From Symsagittifera roscoffensis (lineage: Eukaryota; Xenacoelomorpha; Acoela; Convolutidae), in NCBI RefSeq assembly GCF_963678635.1, contig NC_087062.1, positions 63,649,253 through 63,713,252 on the forward strand: DNA of 64,000 nucleotides, in the 5' to 3' direction. The notes beneath the pieces were generated by a model that saw only the letters and a program-made list of their open reading frames with translations, was not told the origin of the DNA and searched no databases. Each line of letters opens with the position of its first letter. Within the stretch, counting starts at the first letter, position 1. Both the position numbers and the translations under genes were made by a program. This document shows positions 35,122-46,005 of the stretch, one piece after another.

Positions 35122-36777
35122 GTGTTATTGAACACACTGGACACCACGGTTTCAATCCAGCGTGTAAAGAAGCTTGGTTACGCTTTGCTAATGAGGACCG
35201 ACTATGAGGAGACACAAAACTTGAAGAAACATAGTGTGAAAGACTGTCCTTATCATGCCAATAAAGATAAAATTTTAAAGAGGATTAATGAATTAAAATC
35301 TATTCATAAATTGTTTTCAATGAAATCTGAAACGGACGACGGCTTATCGAGCTGCTCGAATTTTCCGGAACGCCCCTCGTCATATCAATTAGAATCTGAC
35401 AAACCGGTTTTGCCAGAGATAGAAAATTTAAAAGGGAAAATAGGTGAGGGAGATTTCGAAAAATTGCGGGACGTTTTAAATCGGAACGCGGATAAATTTT
35501 CAAGACATAAGGCGGATATCGGCTGCTGTAATTTCGTCGAACACGAATCGAACTTGAAGAGGGCGCCGTTCCCCATAGGGAAGGCGCAAGACGAATGACA
35601 CCACACAAGTCGGAAGCGTGCCGATGCCGAGCTGAAATAGAAATGTTGCTCGAATACGACATGATAGAACCCTCTAAATCGCCATAGGCTTGCGGTGGAG
35701 TACTGGCGAAAAAGAAAGGGGGCAGCTTAGGTTTTGTTGTGACTTTCGTAACTTGAACGCGGTAACAATAAAAGATGCGTACCCGATACCGCGAATAGAC
35801 GAGAGCCTCTCTAAACTTGGTGATGCCAAGTTCTTCACCACATTGGACTTGGGTTCTGCCTTCTGGCAGGTCCCTCTACGGAAGAAGGATAGAGAGAAAA
35901 CTGGATTCGCGTGCGAATTAGGGTTGTACCAGTGGAAGAGGATGCCCTTCGGCTTGTGCAACGCAACGGCCACTTTTCAAAGACTGGTGGCTCAGGCTTT
36001 GACCAGAGTGACAAAGAAGTACGGGAACCTTGTGATGTGTAACGTGAATGACGTGGTCATAGCGACACCAACCCTGGAAGACCATATTGATCGTGCCACA
36101 AGGATGCTGAGGTCTTTGGATGCATGAAAAGAGCAGGCTTGAAGTGCAAACCCTCGAAACGTGAAATCCTTAGGGATTCAATCAAGTACCTGGGAAGAAT
36201 GGTGGACAGGCATGGTGTGAGGCCGGACCCGGAAGCAGTAGAAGCAGTGTTGACATGGAAGGCTTCCAGAACGGACACACAGCTCCTGAGCTTCCTACGG
36301 TTTGCCAACTACTACCGGGAGTTCATAAAAGGGTATGCGGACAATGTGTATGCGATGCAGAAGCTGATGCGTAACAAAGGGAAAAAGTTCGAATGGAACG
36401 ATGAAGCACAAGTTGCCTTCGAGAACATAAAGCGGGAACTGTGCGAAGCGCCAGTGCTAGGCATGCCCACAGAAAAGGGCATGTATGTTCTTGACAAAGA
36501 CGCATCGGTAGTAGCAATCTCAGGAAAATTGCATCAGGAGCAAGAATGGAATGGAAGAACGGTTCTCCGTCCCATTGCATATGGCAGCAAGGTCTTGAGT
36601 GACACTGAGATGAAATATGGTGCACCAAAAGCGGAAATGTTTGCAGTAGTCACAATTGTGGAAAAATACCGCGCATACTTGGGGAGCGCTCCCTTTAAGT
36701 TACGTGTAGACAACAGAGCGTTATCCTGGTTGAAGACCTACTCGATGGATCAGAGTTATATTGGTAGATGGATAGTA
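35122..36777 (+). pseudogene. Element A reverse transcriptase and partial RNase H (broken)
   Basis: Ty3/gypsy-type RT motifs are clear: DAYPIPRIDESLSKLGDAKF, TTLDLGSAFWQVPL, MPFGLCNATATFQRL. The active-site box, normally YVDD, reads NVND at 36041-36052, so one catalytic Asp and the Tyr are lost. RNase H follows (YVLDKDAS, then KAEMFAVV and RVDNRALSWL) but ends abruptly near 36777. About 75 residues present in element B, including the end of RNase H, are deleted there. Several frameshifts occur (about 35600, 35690 and 36110). The copy cannot encode an active enzyme. Confidence 0.85.
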
Positions 36778-39206
36778 AGTAGAGAAGTTACCTGTAGAGA
36801 AAGCAGCCGAGATAAAGATCCTATCCAAGGAGGACCCGGTCCCCTTGGATCGGTTGCGGCGCTCAAACCTGATCCAGCAGGAACTCTCTCGCATGAACAT
36901 AAACAGCCTCTCATTACTGGACAAAACGGTGCAGGTCACTCCGAAAAGGATGCGGATGCTGGGTGGATTGTTAGAAAAAGAAGTGACCAGAGATGACCCC
37001 GAGTGGACAGCAGCAGCGGCATCACTAACAGTTAGGGAGAAGGTGAAGATCATGCCGTCCAGACGACAACACGAAGAGAACGAGAGGGATTGTAGGACAA
37101 TAGTTCAGCAACTAGTATCCTCAATACCACATGAGGTTTTAACCAGTACTTCGTACGGACAGAAAGAACAGGGGAGCAATACGCGAAGGAAAACTGTTAC
37201 CTTTGTGGACCAGGATAAAGAAGGGGTAAAGGTAGAACGAAACCTGGTGCAAGATTGTTTGTCCGGGGATGCGAACAACGAGAAGAGCCAGCGAGCACAA
37301 GAACAACACTTGGGACAAGGGAGTTTGTCCGGGGAGTCTGAGATAGATGAAGAGGTTCCTGATGAAAAACAGGACCTGGGGAACAAAGTTTTGTCCGGGG
37401 AGTTCAGATGGATGCGAAGAAGGCACGGACATAATCTGGAGGAGGGTGCAGACTCCATCACGATCTCTTCAACAGATGACAACTCCAGAAACTCAGGAAT
37501 TGACACCTACTCCGACAGGAACTCGAGCTCGGAATCAGAACTGTCCGAACTAGCGATCCACACACTACTAGTGGAAACTCGTGCAAGGGGGATCTGGATA
37601 GAGAGATGTACCAGGACCCTGATAGTGATCGCTACCTCATACCAAGTGAGAAAGTCTTTGACAACGCAGCGGATGATTTGGAAACAATAGCGGTATCGAA
37701 ACGTTCGATAAGTCTGTTGCCACAAAAAGAGATAGTCAGGACTGATCTTCAGCCGTTCAAGCAAAAAACACAGCAGTTGGCGAAGATTTGGTGCGTTAAG
37801 ATGGAAGAAGACACACACCAGCCCAATGAGCTGAATAGTCAGATGAGGGTCATGAAGACGTACTTGAAGGCGAGATACAGACTCTCGGATCTTCTAAGGG
37901 CGCAGAGAAATGATCGCATGGCAAGCAACCTGACAAGGTGGATCGAGAATGGTTCTCCGGATAAAGGAGACCTCGAGGAAGACAGTTAGCGTATCCTGAG
38001 ACAGTACTTCATGCAGAAAGAGGGAAAGTTATACTTGAACAAGGACGAGATTGTGGCTTGCAAGAGAAGAGATGAAGACAAAGTTCTATAAAAGTATAAC
38101 GCGATAGTGTTGCCTCAACTCTATCAGACAGAACTATTATTCAGATCGCATGATCAGATGGGCCATCAGGGGATCGACAAAGTATATCAGAGGATCCTGA
38201 AGCGCTTTGAGTGGCCAGGAACGAAAAAGGCATGCGAGAAGTGGGTAACAGCATGTCTGTCATGCCAGCAGGTCAAGGATCTAAGGAAATTACGATTTCC
38301 TTTACAATCGATCGAGTCGTCTGAATTCAACGAGGTGGTGCAGATAGATCACCAAAAGATATGCATGACAGACAGTGGTTATAATCAGGTATTGGTCATG
38401 ATAGATCATTTCACGAAGTATGAAGAGGCCGTGCCCTGCATAACTGCCTCGGCGTAAGAGACATGCGACCACCTGATCAGTACGTGTATAGCGAGACATG
38501 GTTGTCCGATGACGTTTCAATCGGATAATGGAACAGCTTTCGTGGGAGAGCTTACGAAAGAGCTTATGAGACGCTCACAGGTTGCTCAGGCTCACTCCAT
38601 GACATACCATCCACAGACGAATGGCTTAGTGGAAAGACAGAATAGGACGTTAGTGCCGATGCTGAGAGTATATTGTTCCAGGTATATGACCGATTGGGAC
38701 AGATACCTTCCACAGGTGATAGGAGCCTATAACACACGCAACACTCCACCACTGGAGTTAGTCCACACATGATGCTAACTTGACACGAGAAGTCTTTACC
38801 CTTAACCTTTTTCTACCCAGAGTATGAGGGAAAAAAAACGTCTCCACAGGTCTACGTGAGGGATGTGATCAGACGTCAACAGAAGTTGAACGATTTGTGT
38901 AGACGAAATACTCAGCAAGCACAGGCAAGGCAGAGAAAAAAATTCGACAAGAAAGCAGCTGGTGCGAAAGCTTACTCGGTGGGAGACTACGTATGGGTAT
39001 TTCAGAACGTTATACCACCGAAAGGAACGAAAAAGCTCCTAAAAAAGTGGAGGGGACCCTTCATGATTACGGAAAAGCACCAGGAGGGACGCTTTTATAG
39101 ACTGAGTACTGGCCGAGCCGCCCACTACGAGAACATTAAGCCACACAATCCATCGACAGAAGACTGGTGTATACCCCCGCAGACATGGAAGAAGGGCATT
39201 ATCTAA
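36778..39206 (+). pseudogene. Element A spacer and integrase (broken)
   Basis: A long acidic spacer precedes the integrase. It carries three copies of the word LSGE or LSGD, encoded by TTTGTCCGGGGA (about 37258, 37324 and 37390). The integrase zinc finger (SHDQMGHQGIDKV to CLSCQQVKD, about 38137-38280) and catalytic core (VQIDHQKIC, FQSDNGTAF, NGLVERQNR) are recognisable. The C-terminal part has RGPFMITE and GRFYRLSTGRAAHYENIKP, the GPY/F-type module. Stops occur at about 37987, 38088 and 38456, with a frame change near 38770. Confidence 0.8.
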
Positions 39207-40505
39207 CGATGGATCCTGCTTGTGAGGTCAACGAGAAGGGCACGAGGGAGAAGAACGATGGAAACGAAGTCGTGGAGGAAGGAACGAATACACCGCTGGA
39301 CCTGGTTCCAAACGAGGTGATCGAAGCGGACGATGAAACCTTACCCTACCCAGAGGAGGATTGGCGGGATCTCGAACAGATGGAGGTTCCCAAGAATTTG
39401 GAACCAGATCTTCCGCTTACGATACAGACTCGACAGAACGCCGGGACAAGACCAAGAAAGAAATATAACCCTTACGGTGACGACTTTGTAGTGGACAGGA
39501 TAGATCTGAAAAAGATAGTGGAAGAAGTAGTGGGTCTAGAATAAACAACTGTGTCACGAGACATTGACATAGTCGATGATCACGACGATGAGTGGGTCGA
39601 CGACCGGTCGAAACCCGAGGTAGAATTCGACGACGAGCAACAGCAGTCATATGAACAAGACTTGACGAATCTGCGTGTCTTAGAATGGCTGAACGAAATA
39701 AATGACGTCGGACCCAAAGGAGACCAGTGTCACGATTCAAGAAGTAGATCGTGAAAGCATAAAATACATGAAGAACGAACGAGATGATCCTTCCTGGGCT
39801 GCCCAGGAAGGGCGACTACTCATTCCGGCTTCCAATCTCGATTTGATACCCGGTATGCGATCGACGGGGACGTCGATGGATATTTTTGTCCAGGGAGTGG
39901 GGGTAGGACTTACCCACACTGAAAACTTGATAATAAAAAAATTGAACATAGCAAGAGAGACAGGAGACTTAGAAGCAGGAACAGGCGAATAACCTAAGAA
40001 ACCGGACATAGGAAGGGTAGTTGAGTCATATTTTAACCTACCAAATGAATGTTCAAGTAGCATAATACTAACAGACAGTGAATTCGTACTCAAAGATAGA
40101 ACATGTGCGATAGCAATCACAGCAGACATGAGTTTTAGGACAGCGTTAGCGGCAAATTTTAAGAGAGAATATAAAAAATAGAGTTCCTATGGAAGCAAAG
40201 ACCAGGAGTAGGGGGCGTAGCCGCCTTACCTCCGGCGGCGTCACAGATACCGGGAAAATACCTATGCTTCTTGGTGACGAGGGCGACGAAGGAGCAGCAC
40301 GTGGACCCAGAGAACCTAGTCTTGTCCTTGACGAGGTTGAGAGACTTCCTCGTGGAAATGAACGTGAGGGAGCTCTCGCTTCCAGTGTACGATCCAAACA
40401 GAGGACGACTGCATCCTCGGGAATTGTACGCGCTTGTACACGTGATATTCTCTGATACTAATATACAAGTATATTTACATCAGAAATATTACTTAAGTAT
40501 AGGCT
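39167..40505 (+). pseudogene. Element A Pol C-terminus with macro-domain-like module, copy 1
   Basis: After integrase, an acidic stretch leads to FVQGVGVGLTHTENLIIKKL and then a module homologous to residues about 1082-1228 of element B Pol. It contains AIAITADMSF, FKREYK, GKYLCFLVTR, VYDPNRGRLHPRELYALV and QVYLHQKYYLS. The frame is broken near 39540, 39700, 39990 and 40180. Despite the breaks, the protein is conserved against B over the whole module, which points to past selection on it. Shares all lesions with copy 2, so those predate the duplication. Confidence 0.6.
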
Positions 40506-42651
40506 GAGTAACGTGCGAGAGGGTGTTAGGCTAAAGACTAAGTTGTATATAATTGGTGATATGTGTGATATGTGTGTTATGTTATGTTATGTGTTATGTT
40601 ATTAAGATCTTGGGTAAGAAGGGGTTAGTGACCATGAACAACTGAATGACGATCTTGGGAATAGATCCAAAGCTTGGACTGTCCAATCTTAGGTCGAACT
40701 CCAAAATTTTAGAGACCGATTGAATTTTAATAAATTTTAGGATAAAAATCTTTTTATCTGACTGTTTTTAAGTAAAGTTTAACGAGAAGTTAAGTTGAAA
40801 CTGACAAGTGTGATATTCGTGACCTCTTTTCTAGATCCTGATTGATCATTTAATTGCTCACTTGAGTCAGAACCTTGGAATCAAATCAAATCGAATCTGA
40901 AGAACAGTATGGATAATTTCAACTTGGATGAATTGATGGACCTGGCAGAGGCATATGTAGGACCGATGATAGATGCGATCTATTGTCGGCTAATGGATCG
41001 AGACTTCGCTCTAGAGGAACAAGATGTAGTCATGTTGCTGACCGCCCTGATAAACATCTTGGGGTGACGACTTTGTAGTGGACAGGATAGATCTGAAAAA
41101 GATAGTGGAAGAAGTAGTGGGTCTAGAATAAACAACTGTGTCACGAGACATTGACATAGTCGATGATCACGACGATGAGTGGGTCGACGACCGGTCGAAA
41201 CCCGAGGTAGAATTCGACGACGAGCAACAGCAGTCATATGAACAAGACTTGACGAATCTGCGTGTCTTAGAATGGCTGAACGAAATAAATGACGTCGGAC
41301 CCAAAGGAGACCAGTGTCACGATTCAAGAAGTAGATCGTGAAAGCATAAAATACATGAAGAACGAACGAGATGATCCTTCCTGGGCTGCCCAGGAAGGGC
41401 GACTACTCATTCCGGCTTCCAATCTCGATTTGATACCCGGTATGCGATCGACGGGGACGTCGATGGATATTTTTGTCCAGGGAGTGGGGGTAGGACTTAC
41501 CCACACTGAAAACTTGATAATAAAAAATGTGAACATAGCAAGAGAGACAGGAGACTTAGAAGCAGGAACAGGCGAATAACCTAAGAAACCGGACATAGGA
41601 AGGGTAGTTGAGTCATATTTTAACCTACCAAATGAATGTTCAAGTAGCATAATACTAACAGACAGTGAATTCGTACTCAAAGATAGAACATGTGTGATAG
41701 CAATCACAGCAGACATGAGTTTTAGGACAGCGTTAGCGGCAAATTTTAAGAGAGAATATAAAAAATAGAGTTCCTATGGAAGCAAAGACCAGGAGTAGGG
41801 GGCGTAGCCGCCTTACCTCCGGCGGCGTCACAGATACCGGGAAAATACCTATGCTTCTTGGTGACGAGGGCGACGAAGGAGCAGCACGTGGACCCAGAGA
41901 ACCTAGTCTTGTCCTTGACGAGGTTGAGAGACTTCCTCGTGGAAATGAACGTGAGGGAGCTCTCGCTTCCAGTGTACGATCCAAACAGAGGACGACTGCA
42001 TCCTCGGGAATTGTACGCGCTTGTACACGTGATATTCTCTGATACTAATATACAAGTATATTTACATCAGAAATATTACTTAAGTATAGGCTGAGTAACG
42101 TGCGAGAGGGTGTTAGGCTAAAGACTAAGTTGTATATAATTGGTGATATGTGTGATATGTGTGTTATGTTATGTTATGTGTTATGTTATTAAGATCTTGG
42201 GTAAGAAGGGGTTAGTGACCATGAACAACTGAATGACGATCTTGGGAATAGATCCAAAGCTTGGACTGTCCAATCTTAGGTCGAACTCCAAAATTTTAGA
42301 GACCGATTGAATTTTAATAAATTTTAGGATAAAAATCTTTTTATCTGACTGTTTTTAAGTAAAGTTTAACGAGAAGTTAAGTTGAAACTGACAAGTGTGA
42401 TATTCGTGACCTCTTTTCTAGATCCTGATTGATCATTTAATTGCTCACTTGAGTCAGAACCTTGGAATCAAATCAAATCGAATCTGAAGAACAGTATGGA
42501 TAATTTCAACTTGGATGAATTGATGGACCTGGCAGAGGCATATGTAGGACCGATGATAGATGCGATCTATTGTCGGCTAATGGATCGAGACTTCGCTCTA
42601 GAGGAACAAGATGTAGTCATCTTGCTGACCGCCCTGATAAACATCTTGGGG
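39478..42651 (+). repeat. 1587-bp tandem duplication inside element A
   Basis: 39478-41064 and 41065-42651 are direct copies with only a handful of differences (for example near 39940/41527, 40106/41693 and 41035/42622). The unit runs from the end of the spacer after integrase, through the macro-like module and the region before the third ORF, into the start of that ORF. The junction has two or more shared G residues, compatible with microhomology. The copies are more alike than the two LTRs, so the duplication is younger than the insertion. Confidence 0.95.
41065..42104 (+). pseudogene. Macro-domain-like module, copy 2 (duplicated)
   Basis: Second copy of the Pol C-terminus produced by the tandem duplication. 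It is detached from the integrase frame and carries the same frameshifts as copy 1. A single substitution pair changes KKLNIARE to KNVNIARE near 41527. Confidence 0.6.
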
Positions 42652-44452
42652 GCATGACAACCGTGGGGACCGCCCCACGGAAGTCCTATTGATGGCAGCA
42701 TATGGAGAGAGGGGAGTACTAGACCGCCCGAACATGAGAGTGATGAGGTGGAGAAACGGGGCTCTCTCAGGGAGTGACTTGGCGAATGAGCCTGGATTGA
42801 AAAGTTCTAGGACTTACCAGCCAGGTGAAATGCCTATGCCCTCCAAGCCCAAACCTGGGCTGACGAGAATGCATCAGGAGATGAACAGTGAGGCTGCCTC
42901 GTCTAGTTCACCACTGAGGACAGCTGTGCCACCAAAGAGGGCGAAAGTAGAACAGAAGGTTCAGACGAACCAAACCATGCAAGATCTGGATGGGATAAAG
43001 GACGAACTGGAAAGGACGGAAAGGGAACTGATCGCAGATTGCCATGGAGGAACCGAGGTGAATCTAGTGACTGCACTAGGGTTCTACAGCATGTTTGGTT
43101 CTTTAGAGTCACTATTGAATCTAGAACAGAAACATGAGATGGTCACAGCCATCAGTGTAGAAGTGTTCCCAGGAGTTCTGCAAGTTGAGCAAAAGTACAT
43201 AGGAAAATGGAGGGAAGCGATCGAGACGGAAATGAACATCAGACATAGTGAGTCTTATTGTAAACCATCAGGAGCACGATATTTGGTGGGATCGACATTG
43301 GCTTCAATGTGCAAGAGCAGATACCCGGTGCATTTTGTAGCTGTGGATATAAAGAGTACGAGAACGATCGTGGATCAAGCCTTCTCAGTGACAAAGTGTG
43401 TGAAACTGACGAGAATGTCCAAAAAATCTTACGAGTTGCTATGTAAGACGTTCTCAGCAGTTCCAGAGAGAACAAAGGAGGAGTTGGAATCGATTCTGGG
43501 AAGGAAGTTCATGGGATACGTGAGTGGGAACTTCAGTGACTTTGAAAGACAGAAACAGAGAGGATCAACCGTTACAGATTACAATACAGTAGACGGGAAT
43601 GATGAAGTCCACCGAGTGATGATGGAAGTGGAACCATTACTGGAAGCTTCAGGAAAACGTAATAGGAGGAGCGTCATGTTGACACATGACGAATTTCCCT
43701 GCCACTGCTTGCTGCAGACCTGGTGGTATCACGAGCGTAGTAATCTGGTGTTGATCTGGGACTCTGGAGAGCTGCTCTCCATGGGTTTACCAGACTCATC
43801 ACGGCCCATAACGATATTGATAGTGGGAGTTATGATGGCGATACGATGGCTGGAGGCTCATGTGAGAGAGAGAGAAAACAATAGACAGGAGGCACCGACG
43901 AGAGAACAGTTGCAGAAATTGGATTGTCTAAAAGATTTAGATCTTTTTGAGAAAATGTGCAAGATTTTAAACATTCCGATGGAAGTGAAAAAGATATGGG
44001 CGAGAAGACGATTGATGCCATGGTTCAGAGCTAACATGACTGCATGGTTGTACGAATATGCCAAAAAGCATATATCGAAGCACGGCAGAGTATACAGTGG
44101 ATATCAACTGGACATTGGAGCAGGAGCTTTCAAGCGAGCTTTCGTGAATCATCGGAATGCAGTGACCACCGCTGTAAAAATAAATTCTAGGACGAGTGAA
44201 CGTAGTGGAAAGGAGAAGGAAGAGATGTTGAAGGAAGATTTGGAGAGAAACGTGACGTTGTGTCTCCACAACAGCTTCTGCCGAAACAGAGAATCTAACG
44301 TGGATCCCCTACCTTGTTGCAAACAGAGGGTAGAAGAGCAGAAGTGTTGGAGGACTGCTTCCAACAGCGTCAGAAAAGCTAACGATGTGTTGCAAGACAC
44401 AGAAACTGAAAGTGCAGAGTCAGTGTCACAGGAGGAAGAGATGGAACATTGA
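42496..44452 (+). pseudogene. Element A third ORF, deletion derivative without hydrolase domain
   Basis: An ATG at 42496 opens MDNFNLDELMDLAEAY, homologous to the start of B's third ORF. A one-base shift at the G5 run near 42650 breaks the frame. From 42689 a 587-codon frame continues (WRNGALSGSDLANEPGL and GEMPMPSKPK match B). After the beginning of the coiled coil (DELERTERELIAD) the similarity to the visible part of B stops. The rest (GSLESLLNLEQKHEMV, LVLIWDSGELLSMGLP) presumably matches the C-terminal part of B's ORF beyond the window. The SGNH-like region of B is absent, so an internal deletion is likely. A hydrophobic segment (ITILIVGVMMAIRWLEA) is present. Confidence 0.6.
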
Positions 44453-45213
44453 CAAATGGTCGAAAGAACAAGAGGCAAAAAGAAAGAAAATTAGAAGAAA
44501 TTAGAAGTTTTAGATCTTCTAACCGACGAAAAGAAGAGAAACAAAGGAGTGACGAAAAAGAAGAAGTTAAAACTCAAGTGAATTGTTTTATGTGTGTTAA
44601 AAAACTCAAGTGAGAAACTAAGCAACCAAGTTGTAATCGAAAACTTAAACATTTAAATGAGTTTTGAACATTAAAGAAATTGTTGCATTTATAAATTTGC
44701 ATTTTGATTTTAGTTAGTGGCTTTAGAGACACCTACTTTTTATTTAGATTGGCTTGAGTAAAAAGTATATTGAAATATTCCAGCCTCCATGACTGTTTTT
44801 AATCAACTAGGAGAACTGATCACTTTGTGGTGACACGAAAGGCTTGGGTAATCTCTTGAAGAGGGAGATTGTTTCATTGTTCTTTCTAACCACAGTGTTC
44901 CTTAGTTTTAATATGCAGGACAAGATTTCCGAAGGGAAGAAAAATGGTAGGATAATTTTAGCTTGTTGGTTGGCAGGACCGTCCTGCAAACTGACACCTT
45001 TTAATCTTAGGTCATATCCTTAATGTGCAGATTAGTGAAAAAATTTGAAGGCTATAGTGATGTAGTATGGTGCCATTTATATTCTGCAGTGAGTCGATAT
45101 GACGCGGATAAAAGTAATTTCGTGCATTTTGTAAATTTTATTCGATGACACTGTACCAATTTTACGAACATTGCGAGATTCAATGAGGACATTGACCGGA
45201 CTGCCGGGGAGTA
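44453..45213 (+). other. Element A 3' untranslated region
   Basis: No gene seen. It ends in a weak purine-rich stretch (GCCGGGGAGTA) immediately before the 3' LTR, a possible but poor polypurine tract. Confidence 0.5.
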
Positions 45214-45965
45214 TGTGACATTCGATCAGAATGGACCAAAATGCAGACGCAGCAATTTCGAGTTTTTAGCAGCGAACCTTCCGAAGTGGCGGTTGTGAAG
45301 GAATAAGAGCGTTATTCGAACGATTGGACAAATCGAGAAGGCTGAAGGATTCGGAAATTCCTAAATTTTAAAATTTCGAATTGATGACGTAACAATTCTA
45401 AGAAACGTCAAAAGCGGCCATTTTGGAGAAAGAAACTGAAATAAATACAACAACATTAGTTGCCATAGCGATAACGACAAAAATTGTGATTGGAAAACGA
45501 AAACAAAAAACAGAAGTAACAGAGACCGCTCCGAGTTGCAACTATTGTGTCGCTACAATAGTTGCAAGGCCGTTGCGAACAACGGTGAAGGGTGGAAGAC
45601 AGCCTTCCGGAAGGAGAATAAGAGTCTTATTTCCCCGGATTCAAGAATTCGGAGGGGTCTCGGGACTGAAACTATTAGCATTTTATACAAACTTTTAGCT
45701 TCCCTATTATGTCCTGAAATGAATTTAATTAACATCTGAATTCATTTTGCTAGGATGAGAAGCTGAGAGTTGGGGGAAAGGGTTGATCCATCTTCGATGG
45801 ATATGATGATTTTTATCTACTGAACAAAAACAATGATAATTCAAAAAAAAGTAGTAGCCCTGATTTTAGGAGTGACCTCGTGGTCTGGGGATACTGAGAA
45901 CCAACCATGAGCTCACTATTTCTAATCTAGTTAATTTGAGTGTTTTGACCGAAGCCAAAAGCAGT
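45214..45965 (+). repeat. 3' LTR of element A, truncated
   Basis: Aligns with 27213-27970 of the 5' LTR, with scattered substitutions and a 7-bp deletion (GCATGTA missing near 45925). The last 155 bp of the LTR are absent; the sequence changes at about 45966 to a direct repeat and the Penelope-like element. Confidence 0.9.
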
Positions 45966-45969
45966 TAAG

Positions 45970-46005
45970 TTTTTTCGGACCAAGCGGTTTTTTCGGACCA
46001 AGCGG
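45970..46005. repeat. Two tandem copies of TTTTTTCGGACCAAGCGG
   Basis: An 18-bp unit occurs twice exactly at the junction between the truncated LTR and the Penelope-like element. It may be the 5' edge of that element or an insertion scar. Confidence 0.7.

Larger units (their letters stand above)
27213..45965 (+). mobile_element. Element A: degenerate Ty3/gypsy-type LTR retrotransposon
   Basis: Order: 5' LTR (27213-28125), 3-kb leader with TCCGGAGGGGTC repeats, gag, protease, RT, partial RNase H, spacer, integrase, macro-like module, internal tandem duplication, third ORF, and a truncated 3' LTR (45214-45965). The frames are broken by many stops and frameshifts and the RT active site is mutated, so it is non-functional. 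It inserted into the LINE remnant at 27212. The 5' and 3' LTR copies are close but clearly not identical, so the insertion is not recent. Its 3' LTR is cut by the Penelope-like element. Confidence 0.9.

Noticed and set aside
39417-39740. Antisense frames in the duplicated segment (also 40980-41327)
   Set aside because: They are shadows of pol on the opposite strand, doubled only because the segment is duplicated.
44966-44981. Palindrome GCAGGACCGTCCTGC
   Set aside because: It is a single occurrence with no link to a gene start or element border.
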